Part shown: in pieces, positions 17,837 to 26,467 of the stretch
How the letters are laid out: each line of letters starts with the position of its first letter
How positions within the stretch are numbered: the first letter of the stretch is position 1
Program-made: the position numbers and the translations under genes
NCBI GenBank assembly: GCA_963790335.1
Contig: CAWBOB010000002.1
Span: 62,001 to 126,000, forward strand
DNA: 64,000 bases
Source of the DNA: JAOUEA01 sp963790335
GTDB taxonomy: Bacteria > Actinomycetota > UBA4738 > HRBIN12
Direction of reading: 5' to 3'
The notes under the pieces: generated by a model
What the model saw: only the letters and a program-made list of their open reading frames with translations
The model's database searches: none
What the model was told of the DNA's origin: nothing

Positions 17837-19051
17837 TTATGGGTCGACCGTGGGCGTCGATCCTGACCCCGTGTGCAAACCCAGCTCGCGATCGTTGACG
17901 GGGAGGCAGAACGACGCACGCGTGCCGCCACCGGGCAGCGGGTCGGTCCAGAGCGTTCCCCCGTGCTCGACGATGAGCTGCCGGGCGAGGTGGAGACCGA
18001 CGCCGACCCCCGCTTTCTCCTTGCGCAGCACGCCTTCTCCGGTCGAGAAGGGTTGCTCGAACGATCGTTTCGCGACGGTGCGATCGAGACCTTCGCCGTG
18101 ATCGGTCACGCTCACCACGATGCCTTCGGACATGAGGCGAGCCGTGATCTCGACGGGCTCACTCGCGGGTGAGTAGCGGCAGGCATTGTCCAGCAGCTCG
18201 TCGACGACGGTCTCGAGACGACCAGCGTCGGCGCGTGTCGGCAGGGTCGGCCCGATCGATGCCTCGATGCGCATCGCCTCGTGCCGGTCTCGGGCACGGT
18301 CGACCGATCGCCGCACGATCGGAGCGAGGTCGACATCGGCGAGCTCCAGCTCGAACGTGCCTCGTTCCAGCTCCGACATCGTGATGATCTCGTCCACGAG
18401 CCCCATGAGGTTGTCGAGCGATGCCTGCAGCGTGTCGAGGAACTCACTCCGCTCGTCCTCACCGACGCTCGGATTGCGCAGCACGTAGGCGATGCCCTTC
18501 GCGACCGTGACCGGCGTGCGCAGCTCGTGCGTGATGTTCGAGAGGAACTCGGCCTTGGCCGAGGTGCCCTGCGCGACGCTCTGGCGGAGGCCGTCGAGCT
18601 CGAGCCGAAGTCGGTCGGTCTCGGCCAAACGGTCGCCGAGCGTCATGCCGAGATCGAATCCCATACGTGACGACAGGGCGACCGCGTCGATCCGCTCGGC
18701 GACCGCGGAGATCACCTCCAGGCATGCCGCCGGGTCGTCGTCGGTTGCCACGACGCCCCGCGCCCCGGCTCGCAGGCAGGTGGATACGAGCACCAGATCG
18801 TCTCTCGACAGCCGCACCACCATCGCGGACTGGGGGGAGGCCGACTGGAAGCGAGTGAGGAGATCGAGCCCCGAGAACCCATCCATCGAGAGCCGGCAGC
18901 AGATCGCGTCGGGACGGATGCGCGCGGCGGCCTCGATCGCGCGAAGGGCGTCGGTCGAGACATCGACGACGAGATCCGGCGTGTGCCGCGTCGCGGCATG
19001 CAACGCCGAGATCGCACCCGGCGTGTCACAGAGCAGCACGGAGTGGACCAT
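17837..19051 (-). CDS. Histidine kinase with N-terminal pseudo-receiver domain
   Basis: A 404-residue soluble protein. Residues 1-125 look like a receiver domain, but the phospho-acceptor position is Arg53 (AICCRLSMDGFSG) instead of Asp, and the conserved Lys near residue 102 is missing. It is therefore probably not phosphorylated. HisKA follows (SNITHELRTPVTVAKG, His175) and then a full HATPase_c domain (VDELLDNACRYSP, VTDHGEGLD, GVGVGLHLARQL). AGGAA precedes the ATG. The LuxR-type regulator 62 bases upstream on the same strand is the likely partner. There is no membrane segment, so it may sense a cytoplasmic signal. Confidence 0.85.
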   Translation of the reverse strand: MVHSVLLCDTPGAISALHAATRHTPDLVVDVSTDALRAIEAAARIRPDAICCRLSMDGFSGLDLLTRFQSASPQSAMVVRLSRDDLVLVSTCLRAGARGVVATDDDPAACLEVISAVAERIDAVALSSRMGFDLGMTLGDRLAETDRLRLELDGLRQSVAQGTSAKAEFLSNITHELRTPVTVAKGIAYVLRNPSVGEDERSEFLDTLQASLDNLMGLVDEIITMSELERGTFELELADVDLAPIVRRSVDRARDRHEAMRIEASIGPTLPTRADAGRLETVVDELLDNACRYSPASEPVEITARLMSEGIVVSVTDHGEGLDRTVAKRSFEQPFSTGEGVLRKEKAGVGVGLHLARQLIVEHGGTLWTDPLPGGGTRASFCLPVNDRELGLHTGSGSTPTVDP

Positions 19052-19113
19052 GTGTTGTTCCTATCGGCCGGGGGCCACCGCGGTTGAGAGATGCAGGTCC
19101 GGGAACCCGGTCG

Positions 19114-19767
19114 TCAGTGCACGATGCCCGTGCGGATCGCGATCGCGACGGCTTGGGCGCGATCGTTGGCGCTCAACTTCTCGAAGATGCGCTCGAGATG
19201 CGTCTTCACCGTGTGCGGTGAGATGCCCAGCTCGGTGGCCACCTGACGAGTGGTCGAGCCGTCGGCGACCTTCTGCAGGATCTCGCGCTCCCGCTTCGAC
19301 AGGGGCGTGGTCTTCGGCCCCTCGGCGTCGCCGAGACGCACCTCCTCGATGAAGGTCTTCGTGAGCTGGGGATGGATGACGGCATGTCCCTCGATCGCGT
19401 TGCGCGCGGCGTCGACGAGCGCGTCGGGAGTGGCATCCTTCAGCAGGTACCCCGAGACACCCGCCTGGATCGCCTCGCTGATCGCGCCGCGTGACTCGTC
19501 GATCGTGATCAAGATGACCTTGGTCGCCGGTGCGGCCAGGCGGATGCGCCGGGTGGCTTCGATACCGTCCATGCCCGGCATACGCACGTCCATGAAGACC
19601 ACATCGGGTGTGAGCTCCCTCGCCCGGTCCACGGCCTCCTCACCGTTGGCCGCCTCGCCGACGACCACGACCACCTCGTCGGAGAGCTCCAGCGCCGTGC
19701 GGAGACCTTCCCGGGTGACGGGATGGTCGTCGACGATCAGCGCTCGGATCGGCGCGTCGGGCGGCAT
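19114..19767 (-). CDS. LuxR/NarL-family response regulator
   Basis: A 217-residue two-component regulator. The receiver domain has acidic pair Asp13/Asp14, phospho-acceptor Asp60 (VVFMDVRMPGMDG) and Lys110 (GYLLKDATPDALV). The C-terminal LuxR helix-turn-helix lies at about 150-210 (LSKREREILQKVADG, SPHTVKTHLERIFEKL). It is first in an operon with the pseudo-receiver histidine kinase. Start is ATG 19767, with AAGGAG about 12 bases upstream. Confidence 0.9.
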   Translation of the reverse strand: MPPDAPIRALIVDDHPVTREGLRTALELSDEVVVVVGEAANGEEAVDRARELTPDVVFMDVRMPGMDGIEATRRIRLAAPATKVILITIDESRGAISEAIQAGVSGYLLKDATPDALVDAARNAIEGHAVIHPQLTKTFIEEVRLGDAEGPKTTPLSKREREILQKVADGSTTRQVATELGISPHTVKTHLERIFEKLSANDRAQAVAIAIRTGIVH

Positions 19768-19846
19768 GGGCGGATCGAGCTCCTTCGGTTGTGGGGAAGT
19801 GCGGGTACCCTGTGCAGGATAGGCCGAGTCGAGACAGGATGCGCGC

Positions 19847-20218
19847 ATGCACGAAGAGATCGCGGTTGACCCAGGCGACACCCTCGGCACCGCCGAGCAC
19901 GGCGACGCGACGGCCGCGGGCACGAGCACGGCGGTCCTCGAAGCGCTCAAGAACGTGATCGACCCGGAGCTCGGCCTGAACATCGTCGACCTCGGTCTCG
20001 TCTACGACGTGCAGGTCGACGACGAGGGAGGGGTCGACATCCAGTACTCGCTCACGACCATGGGGTGTCCCATCGGGCCGATGATCGAGGATCAGATGCG
20101 CTCGTTCCTGCGTGGGGTCCCAGGCGTCGACGAGGTCCGGCCGGAGTTCGTGATCCGGCCGCCGTGGACACCCGAGATGATGTCCGACGAGGCGAAGGCG
20201 GCGCTCGGCATCTTCTGA
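19847..20218 (+). CDS. Metal-sulfur cluster assembly factor, SufT/MIP18 (DUF59) family
   Basis: A 123-residue protein with a 28-residue variable N-terminus and a full DUF59 domain: LKNVIDPELGLNIVDLGLVYDV and TTMGCPIGPMI with its conserved Cys. Members such as SufT and PaaD help mature Fe-S proteins. It opens the Fe-S region that continues to 28.2 kb, although here it is separated from sufB. A CAGGAT box 6 bases before the ATG suggests a leaderless message. Confidence 0.85.
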   Translation: MHEEIAVDPGDTLGTAEHGDATAAGTSTAVLEALKNVIDPELGLNIVDLGLVYDVQVDDEGGVDIQYSLTTMGCPIGPMIEDQMRSFLRGVPGVDEVRPEFVIRPPWTPEMMSDEAKAALGIF

Positions 20219-20234
20219 CCGCGTCGCCGCATCG

Positions 20235-20264
20235 TTGACGGCCTGCGCCTCGCTGCGATAGGTA
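20235..20264 (+). promoter_or_regulatory. Promoter of the rhodanese gene
   Basis: TTGACG (20235-20240) stands 18 bases from TAGGTA (20259-20264), a good sigma-70-type pair. It leaves a leader of about 55 bases before the ATG at 20326, with GGAAGGAG as ribosome site. Confidence 0.5.
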
Positions 20265-20325
20265 TCGCCCCATCTCAACCGGCGTCGCGTGACGGGCGCC
20301 TCGTCCCCGGAAGGAGCTACCACCT

Positions 20326-21175
20326 ATGGCCGGCTACGCGAAGCCCGATGTGCTCGTGAGTACCGATCAGCTCGAGGAGCTCCTCGGCGACCCGACCATC
20401 CGCGTGATCGAGGTCGACGAGGACACGTCCGCCTACGACAAGGGTCACATCGCCGGGGCGCTGCAGGTGGAACTGGACGACCGACCTCCATACCGAGGTC
20501 GGGCGCGACTTCCGCGATCGGGCCGGCTTCTCACGCCTGCTGGCAGAGGCGGGTGTCGACGACGAGACGACCGTCGTGCTCTACGGCGGCAACAACAACT
20601 GGTTCGCCGCATACGCGTACTGGCTGCTCAAGCTCCGTGGTTTCGAGCGGGTGAAGCTGCTCGATGGGGGGCGCAAGAAGTGGGAGCTCGAGAGCCGCGA
20701 GCTCACCCAGGACGTGCCCTCCTACGAGGACACCGGGTTCGAGATCGCGGGCGCCGAACGGTCGGACATCCGGGCCATGCGCGACGAGGTGATCGGCAAG
20801 ATCACGGGCCCGACGGGGTTCGTCGACGTGCGCTCGCCGGAGGAGTATCGGGGCGAGAAGCTCGCGCCGGACCACCTGCCTCAGGAACAATCGCAGGTGC
20901 CTGGTCACATCGCAGGTGCCGCGAACATCCCGTGGGCGATGGCCGCCAACGACGACGGAACGTTCAAGAGCGCCGATGAGCTTCGTGCCCTCTACGAAGC
21001 CGAAGGCATCACGCCGGACAAGGAGATCATCGCTTACTGCCGCATCGGGGAGCGTTCGTCCCATACGTGGTTCGCGCTCCACGAGCTCCTCGGCTACGGA
21101 GACGTCAAGAACTACGACGGCTCCTGGACCGAGTACGGCTCGCTGGTGGGTGCCCCCGTCGAGATGGGCGGCTAG
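20326..21175 (+). CDS. Thiosulfate/3-mercaptopyruvate sulfurtransferase (two rhodanese domains), frameshifted
   Basis: A rhodanese of about 282 residues with two tandem rhodanese domains. The N-terminal domain lacks a catalytic Cys (VVLYGGNNNWFA). The C-terminal domain carries Cys238 in AYCRIGERSSHTWFAL, the usual actinobacterial thiosulfate sulfurtransferase signature. Residues 1-49 read in one frame to GALQVE, then the frame changes and continues WTTDLHTEVGRDFRDRAG. One extra base, the C at 20473, explains this. It moves sulfane sulfur from thiosulfate to cyanide or another acceptor, and its position next to Fe-S genes suggests sulfur trafficking. The 3' end overlaps the PAP2 gene by 4 bases. 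Confidence 0.85.
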
Positions 21176-21813
21176 TTCCGACCGGGCTCGTCGACGTGCA
21201 CGGGCACGCCCGTCACGAGGTTCACGAGCGAGCCGACCGCGAGACCGAGGCCGAGCCCTCCGATCACGTCCAGTGGGTTGTGCGCGCCGAGGTAGATGCG
21301 GGCGAACGCCACGATCACGACCACCGTCCAGGGGAGCGCTCGCCACCGGCCCCGAAGGTAGGGCGTCACGATCCAGGCGAGAGCCGTCACGAGCACCACG
21401 TGGCCGCTCACGAACGACAGCCCGGTCGTCGCGGCGTCCCCGCGGATGATCGGTGCGGGCTGCGTTTGCCCAGGCCGCTCTCGCTGCACCACCTCCCAGA
21501 CCGCACGCTCGGCGAGCAGCTTCCCAGCGGTCACGAGGAGGGCCGCGATCGCGAGCCGCGGCCGACGGGCGATCAGGGCGATGCCCGCGACGACGGGACC
21601 CACCGCGAGCACTCCGAGGAGCTGTGCTGGCTGCGCGAACCGCTCCAGCCCGCCGGAGAGGCCGTTGATGGCCTCGAAGACGCTCCGTTCGAGCGAGCCG
21701 ACCCGTCCGGTCGAGGCCGGGATCGCGCAGACGGCGAGCAGGCCGAGGCCGCCGCCCATCACCGCCAGGTCGATCCGTCGCCGGAACCCGCGTGCTGAAC
21801 CCGCGCTGGGCAT
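21172..21813 (-). CDS. PAP2-family membrane phosphatase
   Basis: A 213-residue integral membrane phosphatase. The three PAP2 motifs are all present: KLLAERAVWEVVQRERP, SFVSGH and RIYLGAHNPLDV with the catalytic His residues. About six hydrophobic segments are visible. Such enzymes hydrolyse lipid phosphates (phosphatidate or polyprenyl diphosphate). ATG 21813 is chosen because GGGAGGGAG lies 8 bases upstream. It is divergent from sufB. Confidence 0.88.
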   Translation of the reverse strand: MPSAGSARGFRRRIDLAVMGGGLGLLAVCAIPASTGRVGSLERSVFEAINGLSGGLERFAQPAQLLGVLAVGPVVAGIALIARRPRLAIAALLVTAGKLLAERAVWEVVQRERPGQTQPAPIIRGDAATTGLSFVSGHVVLVTALAWIVTPYLRGRWRALPWTVVVIVAFARIYLGAHNPLDVIGGLGLGLAVGSLVNLVTGVPVHVDEPGRN

Positions 21814-21880
21814 CGATCGTGCTCCCTCCCGGACCGGATCCGGACCGTCCCGCAGCGTAGGCACCGGGGCCGTGCGCCGC

Positions 21881-21927
21881 AAATCCGACCTTCCAGGTGG
21901 ACTTTCCGCGACGTCCGCGGGTAGATT
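21881..21927 (+). promoter_or_regulatory. sufB promoter with shared suf operator
   Basis: The word AATCCGACCTTCCAGGT (21882-21898) contains an ACCT-N3-AGGT inverted repeat. It recurs with only two differences upstream of sufD (23981-23997). A TAGATT -10 box follows at 21922-21927. The operator lies just upstream of, or over, the -35 region. The regulator is unknown; no SufR or IscR homologue is seen nearby. Confidence 0.55.
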
Positions 21928-21995
21928 GGATGCGTACGCCTCGCCGCTCCCCGAGTGGTGAGCCGCCGACACGAACGCCCAAGGAGCTGCCACGC

Positions 21996-23408
21996 ATGGC
22001 CGTCACCCAGGAAGAGCACCTCGAAGCGCTCGCCAAGGGATACCGATTCGACTGGAAGGACCCCTCCCACGCCGTCTTCGAGCCCAGGCGTGGTCTCAAC
22101 GAGCGGGTCGTGGAGGAGATCTCCGCCCTCAAGGACGAGCCCGACTGGATGCGGAAGTACCGCCTGAAGAGCCTGCGCTACTTCGACATGCGACCGATGC
22201 CCTGGTGGGGCGCCGACCTGAGCGACATCGACTTCCAGAACATCTACTACTTCATCCGCTCGACCGAGAAGCAGGCCGCCAACTGGGACGAGCTGCCCGA
22301 GGACATCCGGGGCACCTGGGACAAGCTCGGTATCCCGCAGGCCGAGCAGAAGTACCTGGGCGGCGTGAGCGCGCAGTACGAGAGCGAGGTCGTGTACCAC
22401 AAGATCAAGAAGGAGCTCGACGACATCGGGGTGCTGTTCACCGACATGGACAGCGCCTTGCGCGACCACCCCGACCTGGTGCGTGAGCACTTCGGCACGG
22501 TCATCCCGGCCAACGACAACAAGTTCGCGGCGCTCAACTCCGCCGTGTGGTCGGGTGGGTCGTTCATCTACGTGCCGCCCGGGGTCCACGTCGACATCCC
22601 GCTGCAGGCGTACTTCCGCATCAACGCCGAGAACATGGGCCAGTTCGAGCGCACGCTGATCATCGCCGACGAGGGAAGCTACGTGCACTACGTCGAGGGG
22701 TGCTCCGCGCCGATCTACACCAGCGACTCCCTGCACTCGGCCGTGGTCGAGATCAAGGCGAAGAAGGGCGCACGGGTCCGGTACACGACGATCCAGAACT
22801 GGTCGACGAACGTGTACAACCTGGTGACCAAGCGCGCCGTCGCCGAGGAAGACGCCGTCATGGAATGGGTCGACGGCAACATCGGCTCCAAGGTCACGAT
22901 GAAGTACCCGTCGATCTACCTGATGGGCAAGGGCGCGCGCGGCGAGGTGCTCTCGGTCGCGTACGCGGGCAAGGGCATGCACACCGATGCCGGTGGCAAG
23001 GCGATCCACGCGGCGCCGTACACGACGAGCGTGATCACATCGAAGTCGGTCTCGAAGGACGGGGGACGGACCGGCTACCGAGGCCTGATCCGAGTCGAGC
23101 CCGACGCGCATCACGCCAAATCGAACGTGCGATGCGACGCCCTGATCCTCGACGACGAGAGCCGCTCCGACACGTATCCGTACATCGAGGTCGAGGACGA
23201 GACGGCGTCGCTCGGCCACGAGGCGACCGTCTCGAAGGTCGGTGACGACCAGCTCTTCTACCTGATGAGCCGAGGTCTCACCGAGGTCGAGGCCACCGCG
23301 ATGATCGTGAACGGCTTCATCGAACCGATCACGCGCGAGCTGCCGATGGAGTACGCGGTCGAGCTGAACCGCCTGGTCGAGCTCCAGATGGAAGGCTCGG
23401 TCGGCTAA
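21996..23408 (+). CDS. sufB: Fe-S cluster scaffold protein SufB
   Basis: A 470-residue SufB, the scaffold subunit of the SufBC2D complex on which Fe-S clusters form. Typical segments are DFQNIYYFIRSTEKQA, SFIYVPPGVHVDIPLQAYFR and YVHYVEGCSAPIYTSDSLHS. The cluster-region Cys lies in KSNVRCDALILDD, and DTYPYIEVEDE precedes the C-terminal helices. Start ATG 21996 has AAGGAG 9 bases upstream; the 70-base leader contrasts with the leaderless sufD. Confidence 0.95.
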   Translation: MAVTQEEHLEALAKGYRFDWKDPSHAVFEPRRGLNERVVEEISALKDEPDWMRKYRLKSLRYFDMRPMPWWGADLSDIDFQNIYYFIRSTEKQAANWDELPEDIRGTWDKLGIPQAEQKYLGGVSAQYESEVVYHKIKKELDDIGVLFTDMDSALRDHPDLVREHFGTVIPANDNKFAALNSAVWSGGSFIYVPPGVHVDIPLQAYFRINAENMGQFERTLIIADEGSYVHYVEGCSAPIYTSDSLHSAVVEIKAKKGARVRYTTIQNWSTNVYNLVTKRAVAEEDAVMEWVDGNIGSKVTMKYPSIYLMGKGARGEVLSVAYAGKGMHTDAGGKAIHAAPYTTSVITSKSVSKDGGRTGYRGLIRVEPDAHHAKSNVRCDALILDDESRSDTYPYIEVEDETASLGHEATVSKVGDDQLFYLMSRGLTEVEATAMIVNGFIEPITRELPMEYAVELNRLVELQMEGSVG

Positions 23409-23417
23409 CGGGGACCC

Positions 23418-23930
23418 ATGGGATCGCGGGTCGAACTCCTCCGCGGAGAGCTCGACGAGGCGTATCGCATGATCCGGGATCGGGTGGAGGGGCTCTCCGA
23501 CGAGGAGTTCTGGTGGGCTCCGGTCGCTGAGGCCTGGACCGTTCGGCCGACGGAGCGGGGAACCTGGGCGGCCGACTACGAGGAGCCGGACCCCGATCCC
23601 GCGCCGATCACGACCATCGGATGGCGTCTCGTCCATGTGGCCGAGTGCAAGCTCATGTACCACGAGTACGCGTTCGGAGAGGCCCGACTGACGTGGCCCG
23701 AGCTCGATAGTCCACACACTGCGGTGGACGCGATCAGCGCTCTGGAACGCGGGCACGAGCTCGTCGCGGCCGACCTTCGATCGATGGACGACGGCGGGCT
23801 CGATCTGCCCGTGCGCACGAACTGGGGTGAAGACTGGCCGGCGTGGCGGATCTTCTGGACCATGATCCATCACGATCTCTGGCACGGCGGCGAGATCGGG
23901 GCTCTTCGAGACTCGTTCCGCGCGAGTTAG
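23418..23930 (+). CDS. DinB-family protein inserted in the suf operon
   Basis: A 170-residue DinB/YfiT-like four-helix protein. The conserved metal-type His residues are in GWRLVHVAE and in MIHHDLWHGGEIGALRDS near the C-terminus. Such proteins include thiol-S-transferases that use bacillithiol or mycothiol. It follows sufB by 9 bases on the same strand and is separated from sufD by a promoter. I do not recognise a specific function. A link to thiol or metal handling in Fe-S assembly is speculative. Confidence 0.75.
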   Translation: MGSRVELLRGELDEAYRMIRDRVEGLSDEEFWWAPVAEAWTVRPTERGTWAADYEEPDPDPAPITTIGWRLVHVAECKLMYHEYAFGEARLTWPELDSPHTAVDAISALERGHELVAADLRSMDDGGLDLPVRTNWGEDWPAWRIFWTMIHHDLWHGGEIGALRDSFRAS

Positions 23931-23973
23931 TCAACTCGCCAGGCCGCTCGGGCGCAGCAGGCGCAACGGTCGG

Positions 23974-24002
23974 TTGGGTGAATCCGACCTCACAGGTAGC
24001 AT
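23974..24002 (+). promoter_or_regulatory. Leaderless sufD promoter with shared suf operator in the spacer
   Basis: TTGGGT (23974-23979), 17 bases, TAGCAT (23997-24002), then 6 bases to the GTG start. The spacer is filled by AATCCGACCTCACAGGT (23981-23997), almost the same word as before sufB, with the ACCT-N3-AGGT repeat at 23987-23997. A protein bound here would block RNA polymerase, so repression is likely. Confidence 0.65.
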
Positions 24003-24008
24003 TCAGGT

Positions 24009-25331
24009 GTGACCATCGAAACCAGGTCCCTGACGACCTTCGACGAGCGCGCGCTCGCGAGCCTTCCTGAGGTCGCGGGGTTCACCGCCGGCCTGCGTCG
24101 GCAGGCGTTCGACGAGTTCGAAGCGCTTCCGATGCCCTCCCAGGAGACCGAGGAGTGGCGCTACACGGACCTCTCGGAGTTCGTCCTCGACTTCACGCCG
24201 TACACGCCCGGCGGCCGGGCCGAGAACCTCGACGGCGTTCCCAGCGAGATCCTCGAGGCGGCCGGTGAGATCGGCGAGCGGGCGGGGCTGCACGTCCAGC
24301 ACGACTCCGACGTGATGACCACGCACCTCGACCCCGCCCTCGAGGCGCGAGGGGTGATCTTCGGCGACCTCGATGCGGCGGCGGCCGCTCACCCCGAGCT
24401 CGTCGAGCGATACCTGCACGATCTGGTCGCGGCCAAGCGCACCCGGTTCACCGCCTTGCACGCGGCGTTCCGAACAGGGGGGACCTTCCTGTACGTGCCT
24501 CGCGACACCGCCGTCGAGGTGCCGTTGCAGACCCTCACCTACGTCGACGTCGACGGAGCGGCCGTGTTCCCTCACACGCTGATCGTGGTGGAACCCGGCG
24601 CCGAGGTGACGTTCATCGAGCGGTACGCCTCACCCGATCTCACGAGGGCGTTCAGCGACGCGATCACCGAGATCCACGTCGGCGACGGGGCACACGTGCG
24701 CTACGCCGCGATCCAGGACTGGGGAGCCGGCATGACCCACCTCGCGGTCCAGCGAGCGCGTACCGGTCGCGATGCCGACCTGCGCACGCTCTCGCTCGGG
24801 TTCGGCGCAGACCTCGCTCGCACCGAGACCGAGGTGGAGCTCGCCGAGCCCGGGGGGTTCAGCGAGCAGCTCGGGGTCTTCTTCGCCGACGGCGAACAGC
24901 ATTTCGACCACCGATCGACCCAGGAGCACGTGGCGCCGAACTGCCGGAGCGACCTGCTCTACAAGGGGGCGCTGCGTGACCGGTCGCGTGCGGTGTACTC
25001 CGGGTGGGTCTACGTGCGACCAGGGGCCCAGAAGACCGACGCGATGCAGACGAGCCGGAACATCGTGCTGAGCGAGCACGCGAAGGCAGACGCCATCCCG
25101 AACCTCGAGATCGAGGCCAACGACGTGCGGTGCGGACACGCCGCGAGCGTGGGTCCGGTCGATGACGACGCCCTCTTCTACCTCGAGTCCAGGGGCATCG
25201 CGCGCGACGAAGCCGAGCGGCTCATCGTGACCGGGTTCTTCCAAGAGGTCCTCGACCGCGTGCAGATCGACGAGGTGCGCGAGGGTGCAGTGGCTGCGAT
25301 CGCCGGCGAGTTGGAACGGGGCATCCGATGA
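24009..25331 (+). CDS. sufD: Fe-S cluster assembly protein SufD
   Basis: A 440-residue SufD, the partner of SufB in the SufBC2D complex. The N-terminal part has EEWRYTDLSEFVLD, and the beta-helix core carries FLYVPRDTAVEVPLQTLTYV and PHTLIVVEPGAEVTFIE. The C-terminal SUF domain has RSDLLYKGALRDRSRAVYSG, GAQKTDAMQTSRNIVLS and VRCGHAASVGPVDDDALFYL, with the conserved His in CGHAA. The GTG start lies 6 bases after the -10 box (leaderless). The last bases overlap the Rieske gene. Confidence 0.95.
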   Translation: MTIETRSLTTFDERALASLPEVAGFTAGLRRQAFDEFEALPMPSQETEEWRYTDLSEFVLDFTPYTPGGRAENLDGVPSEILEAAGEIGERAGLHVQHDSDVMTTHLDPALEARGVIFGDLDAAAAAHPELVERYLHDLVAAKRTRFTALHAAFRTGGTFLYVPRDTAVEVPLQTLTYVDVDGAAVFPHTLIVVEPGAEVTFIERYASPDLTRAFSDAITEIHVGDGAHVRYAAIQDWGAGMTHLAVQRARTGRDADLRTLSLGFGADLARTETEVELAEPGGFSEQLGVFFADGEQHFDHRSTQEHVAPNCRSDLLYKGALRDRSRAVYSGWVYVRPGAQKTDAMQTSRNIVLSEHAKADAIPNLEIEANDVRCGHAASVGPVDDDALFYLESRGIARDEAERLIVTGFFQEVLDRVQIDEVREGAVAAIAGELERGIR

Positions 25332-25645
25332 GCACCGCCGTGCGCGTCTGCGAGACCACCGATGTCGCGCCCGGCCAGGTGCGCCGATTCTCCCTCGACG
25401 GACGCGAGATCGCCGTGGTGAACCTCGGCGAGCGGGGGTTCCGGGCGCTCGACGCGATCTGCAGCCACGCCAAGTACTACCTCGACGAGGGCGAGGTCGA
25501 CGTGGAGCTCGAGACGATCGAGTGCCCCAAGCACGGCTCGACCTTCGACCTCGACACGGGAAGCCCGAAGACCCTTCCTGCGACCCAGCCCGTCGACGTC
25601 TTCCCCGCCATGATCGACGCCACCGATGTGTACATCGAGATGTGA
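25328..25645 (+). CDS. Rieske [2Fe-2S] ferredoxin of the suf operon
   Basis: A 105-residue single-domain Rieske protein. The cluster ligands are Cys and His in AICSHAKYYL and in ECPKHGSTFDL (C-X-H and C-X2-H). It overlaps sufD by 4 bases and ends 7 bases before sufC. Actinobacterial suf operons commonly carry a Rieske-type protein at this place, where it may supply electrons for cluster assembly. It is often named a dioxygenase ferredoxin subunit, but no oxygenase is nearby. Confidence 0.88.
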   Translation: MSTAVRVCETTDVAPGQVRRFSLDGREIAVVNLGERGFRALDAICSHAKYYLDEGEVDVELETIECPKHGSTFDLDTGSPKTLPATQPVDVFPAMIDATDVYIEM

Positions 25646-25652
25646 GGACCCC

Positions 25653-26447
25653 ATGACGAACGACGACATCACTCCCGCAACGCTCGAGGTCCGGAACCTG
25701 CACGCGAGCGTCGAGGGCAAACGGATCCTGAACGGCATCGACCTGGTCGTACGCCAGGGTGAGACGCATGCGCTCATGGGTCCGAACGGGTCGGGCAAGT
25801 CCACGCTGTCCAATGTGATCATGGGCAGACCCGGCTACGTGATCGTCGAGGGCAGCGTCGTCTTCAACGGCGAGGACATCAGCACGCTGACGCCCGACGA
25901 ACGCGCGAAACGGGGGCTCTTCCTCGCGATGCAATACCCGACGGAGGTGCCCGGGGTGAGCGTCGTGAACTTCCTGCGCACCGCGTACCAGGCCGTCAAG
26001 GGCGAGCAGGTGAGCGCGCTCGCGTTCCGCAAGCACATGAAGGAACAGATGGAACGTCTGAGCATCGATGACGCCATGGTCAATCGCTATGTGAACCAAG
26101 GGTTCTCCGGGGGCGAGAAGAAGCGCAACGAGGTGCTGCAGCTCGCCGTGCTCGAGCCGCGCATCGCGATCTTGGACGAGACGGACTCGGGGCTCGACAT
26201 CGACTCCCTGAAGCTCGTCGCCGAGGGTGTCAACGAGCTCGTCGGGCCGGACCTCGGCGTGCTGCTGATCACGCACTACCAGCGCATGCTGAACCACATC
26301 ACTCCCGACCGGGTTCACGTCATGATGCGGGGGCGTATCGTGAGCTCCGGCGGCGCCGAGCTCGCGCACGAGCTCGAGGAGAAGGGGTACGAGGGCATAC
26401 GAGCCGAGTTGGGTATCGACGCCGAAGCCCCCGTCGAGGTGGGGTAG
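25653..26447 (+). CDS. sufC: Fe-S assembly ATPase SufC
   Basis: A 264-residue ABC-type soluble ATPase. Walker A is GPNGSGKSTLSNVIMG, the family-specific PTEVPGVSVVNFLR segment follows, then the SufC signature FSGGEKKRNEVLQ, Walker B IAILDETDSGLDID and the switch His in LLITHYQRML. It powers conformational change in SufBC2D. GTGAGGACCCC precedes the ATG. Confidence 0.95.
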   Translation: MTNDDITPATLEVRNLHASVEGKRILNGIDLVVRQGETHALMGPNGSGKSTLSNVIMGRPGYVIVEGSVVFNGEDISTLTPDERAKRGLFLAMQYPTEVPGVSVVNFLRTAYQAVKGEQVSALAFRKHMKEQMERLSIDDAMVNRYVNQGFSGGEKKRNEVLQLAVLEPRIAILDETDSGLDIDSLKLVAEGVNELVGPDLGVLLITHYQRMLNHITPDRVHVMMRGRIVSSGGAELAHELEEKGYEGIRAELGIDAEAPVEVG

Positions 26448-26467
26448 CACCCCGAGGGAGAGCGCCC

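Noticed and set aside
21759..23885. Long open frame antisense to sufB
   Set aside because: sufB on the plus strand is fully conserved; the antisense product has no recognisable fold and arises from high GC third positions.
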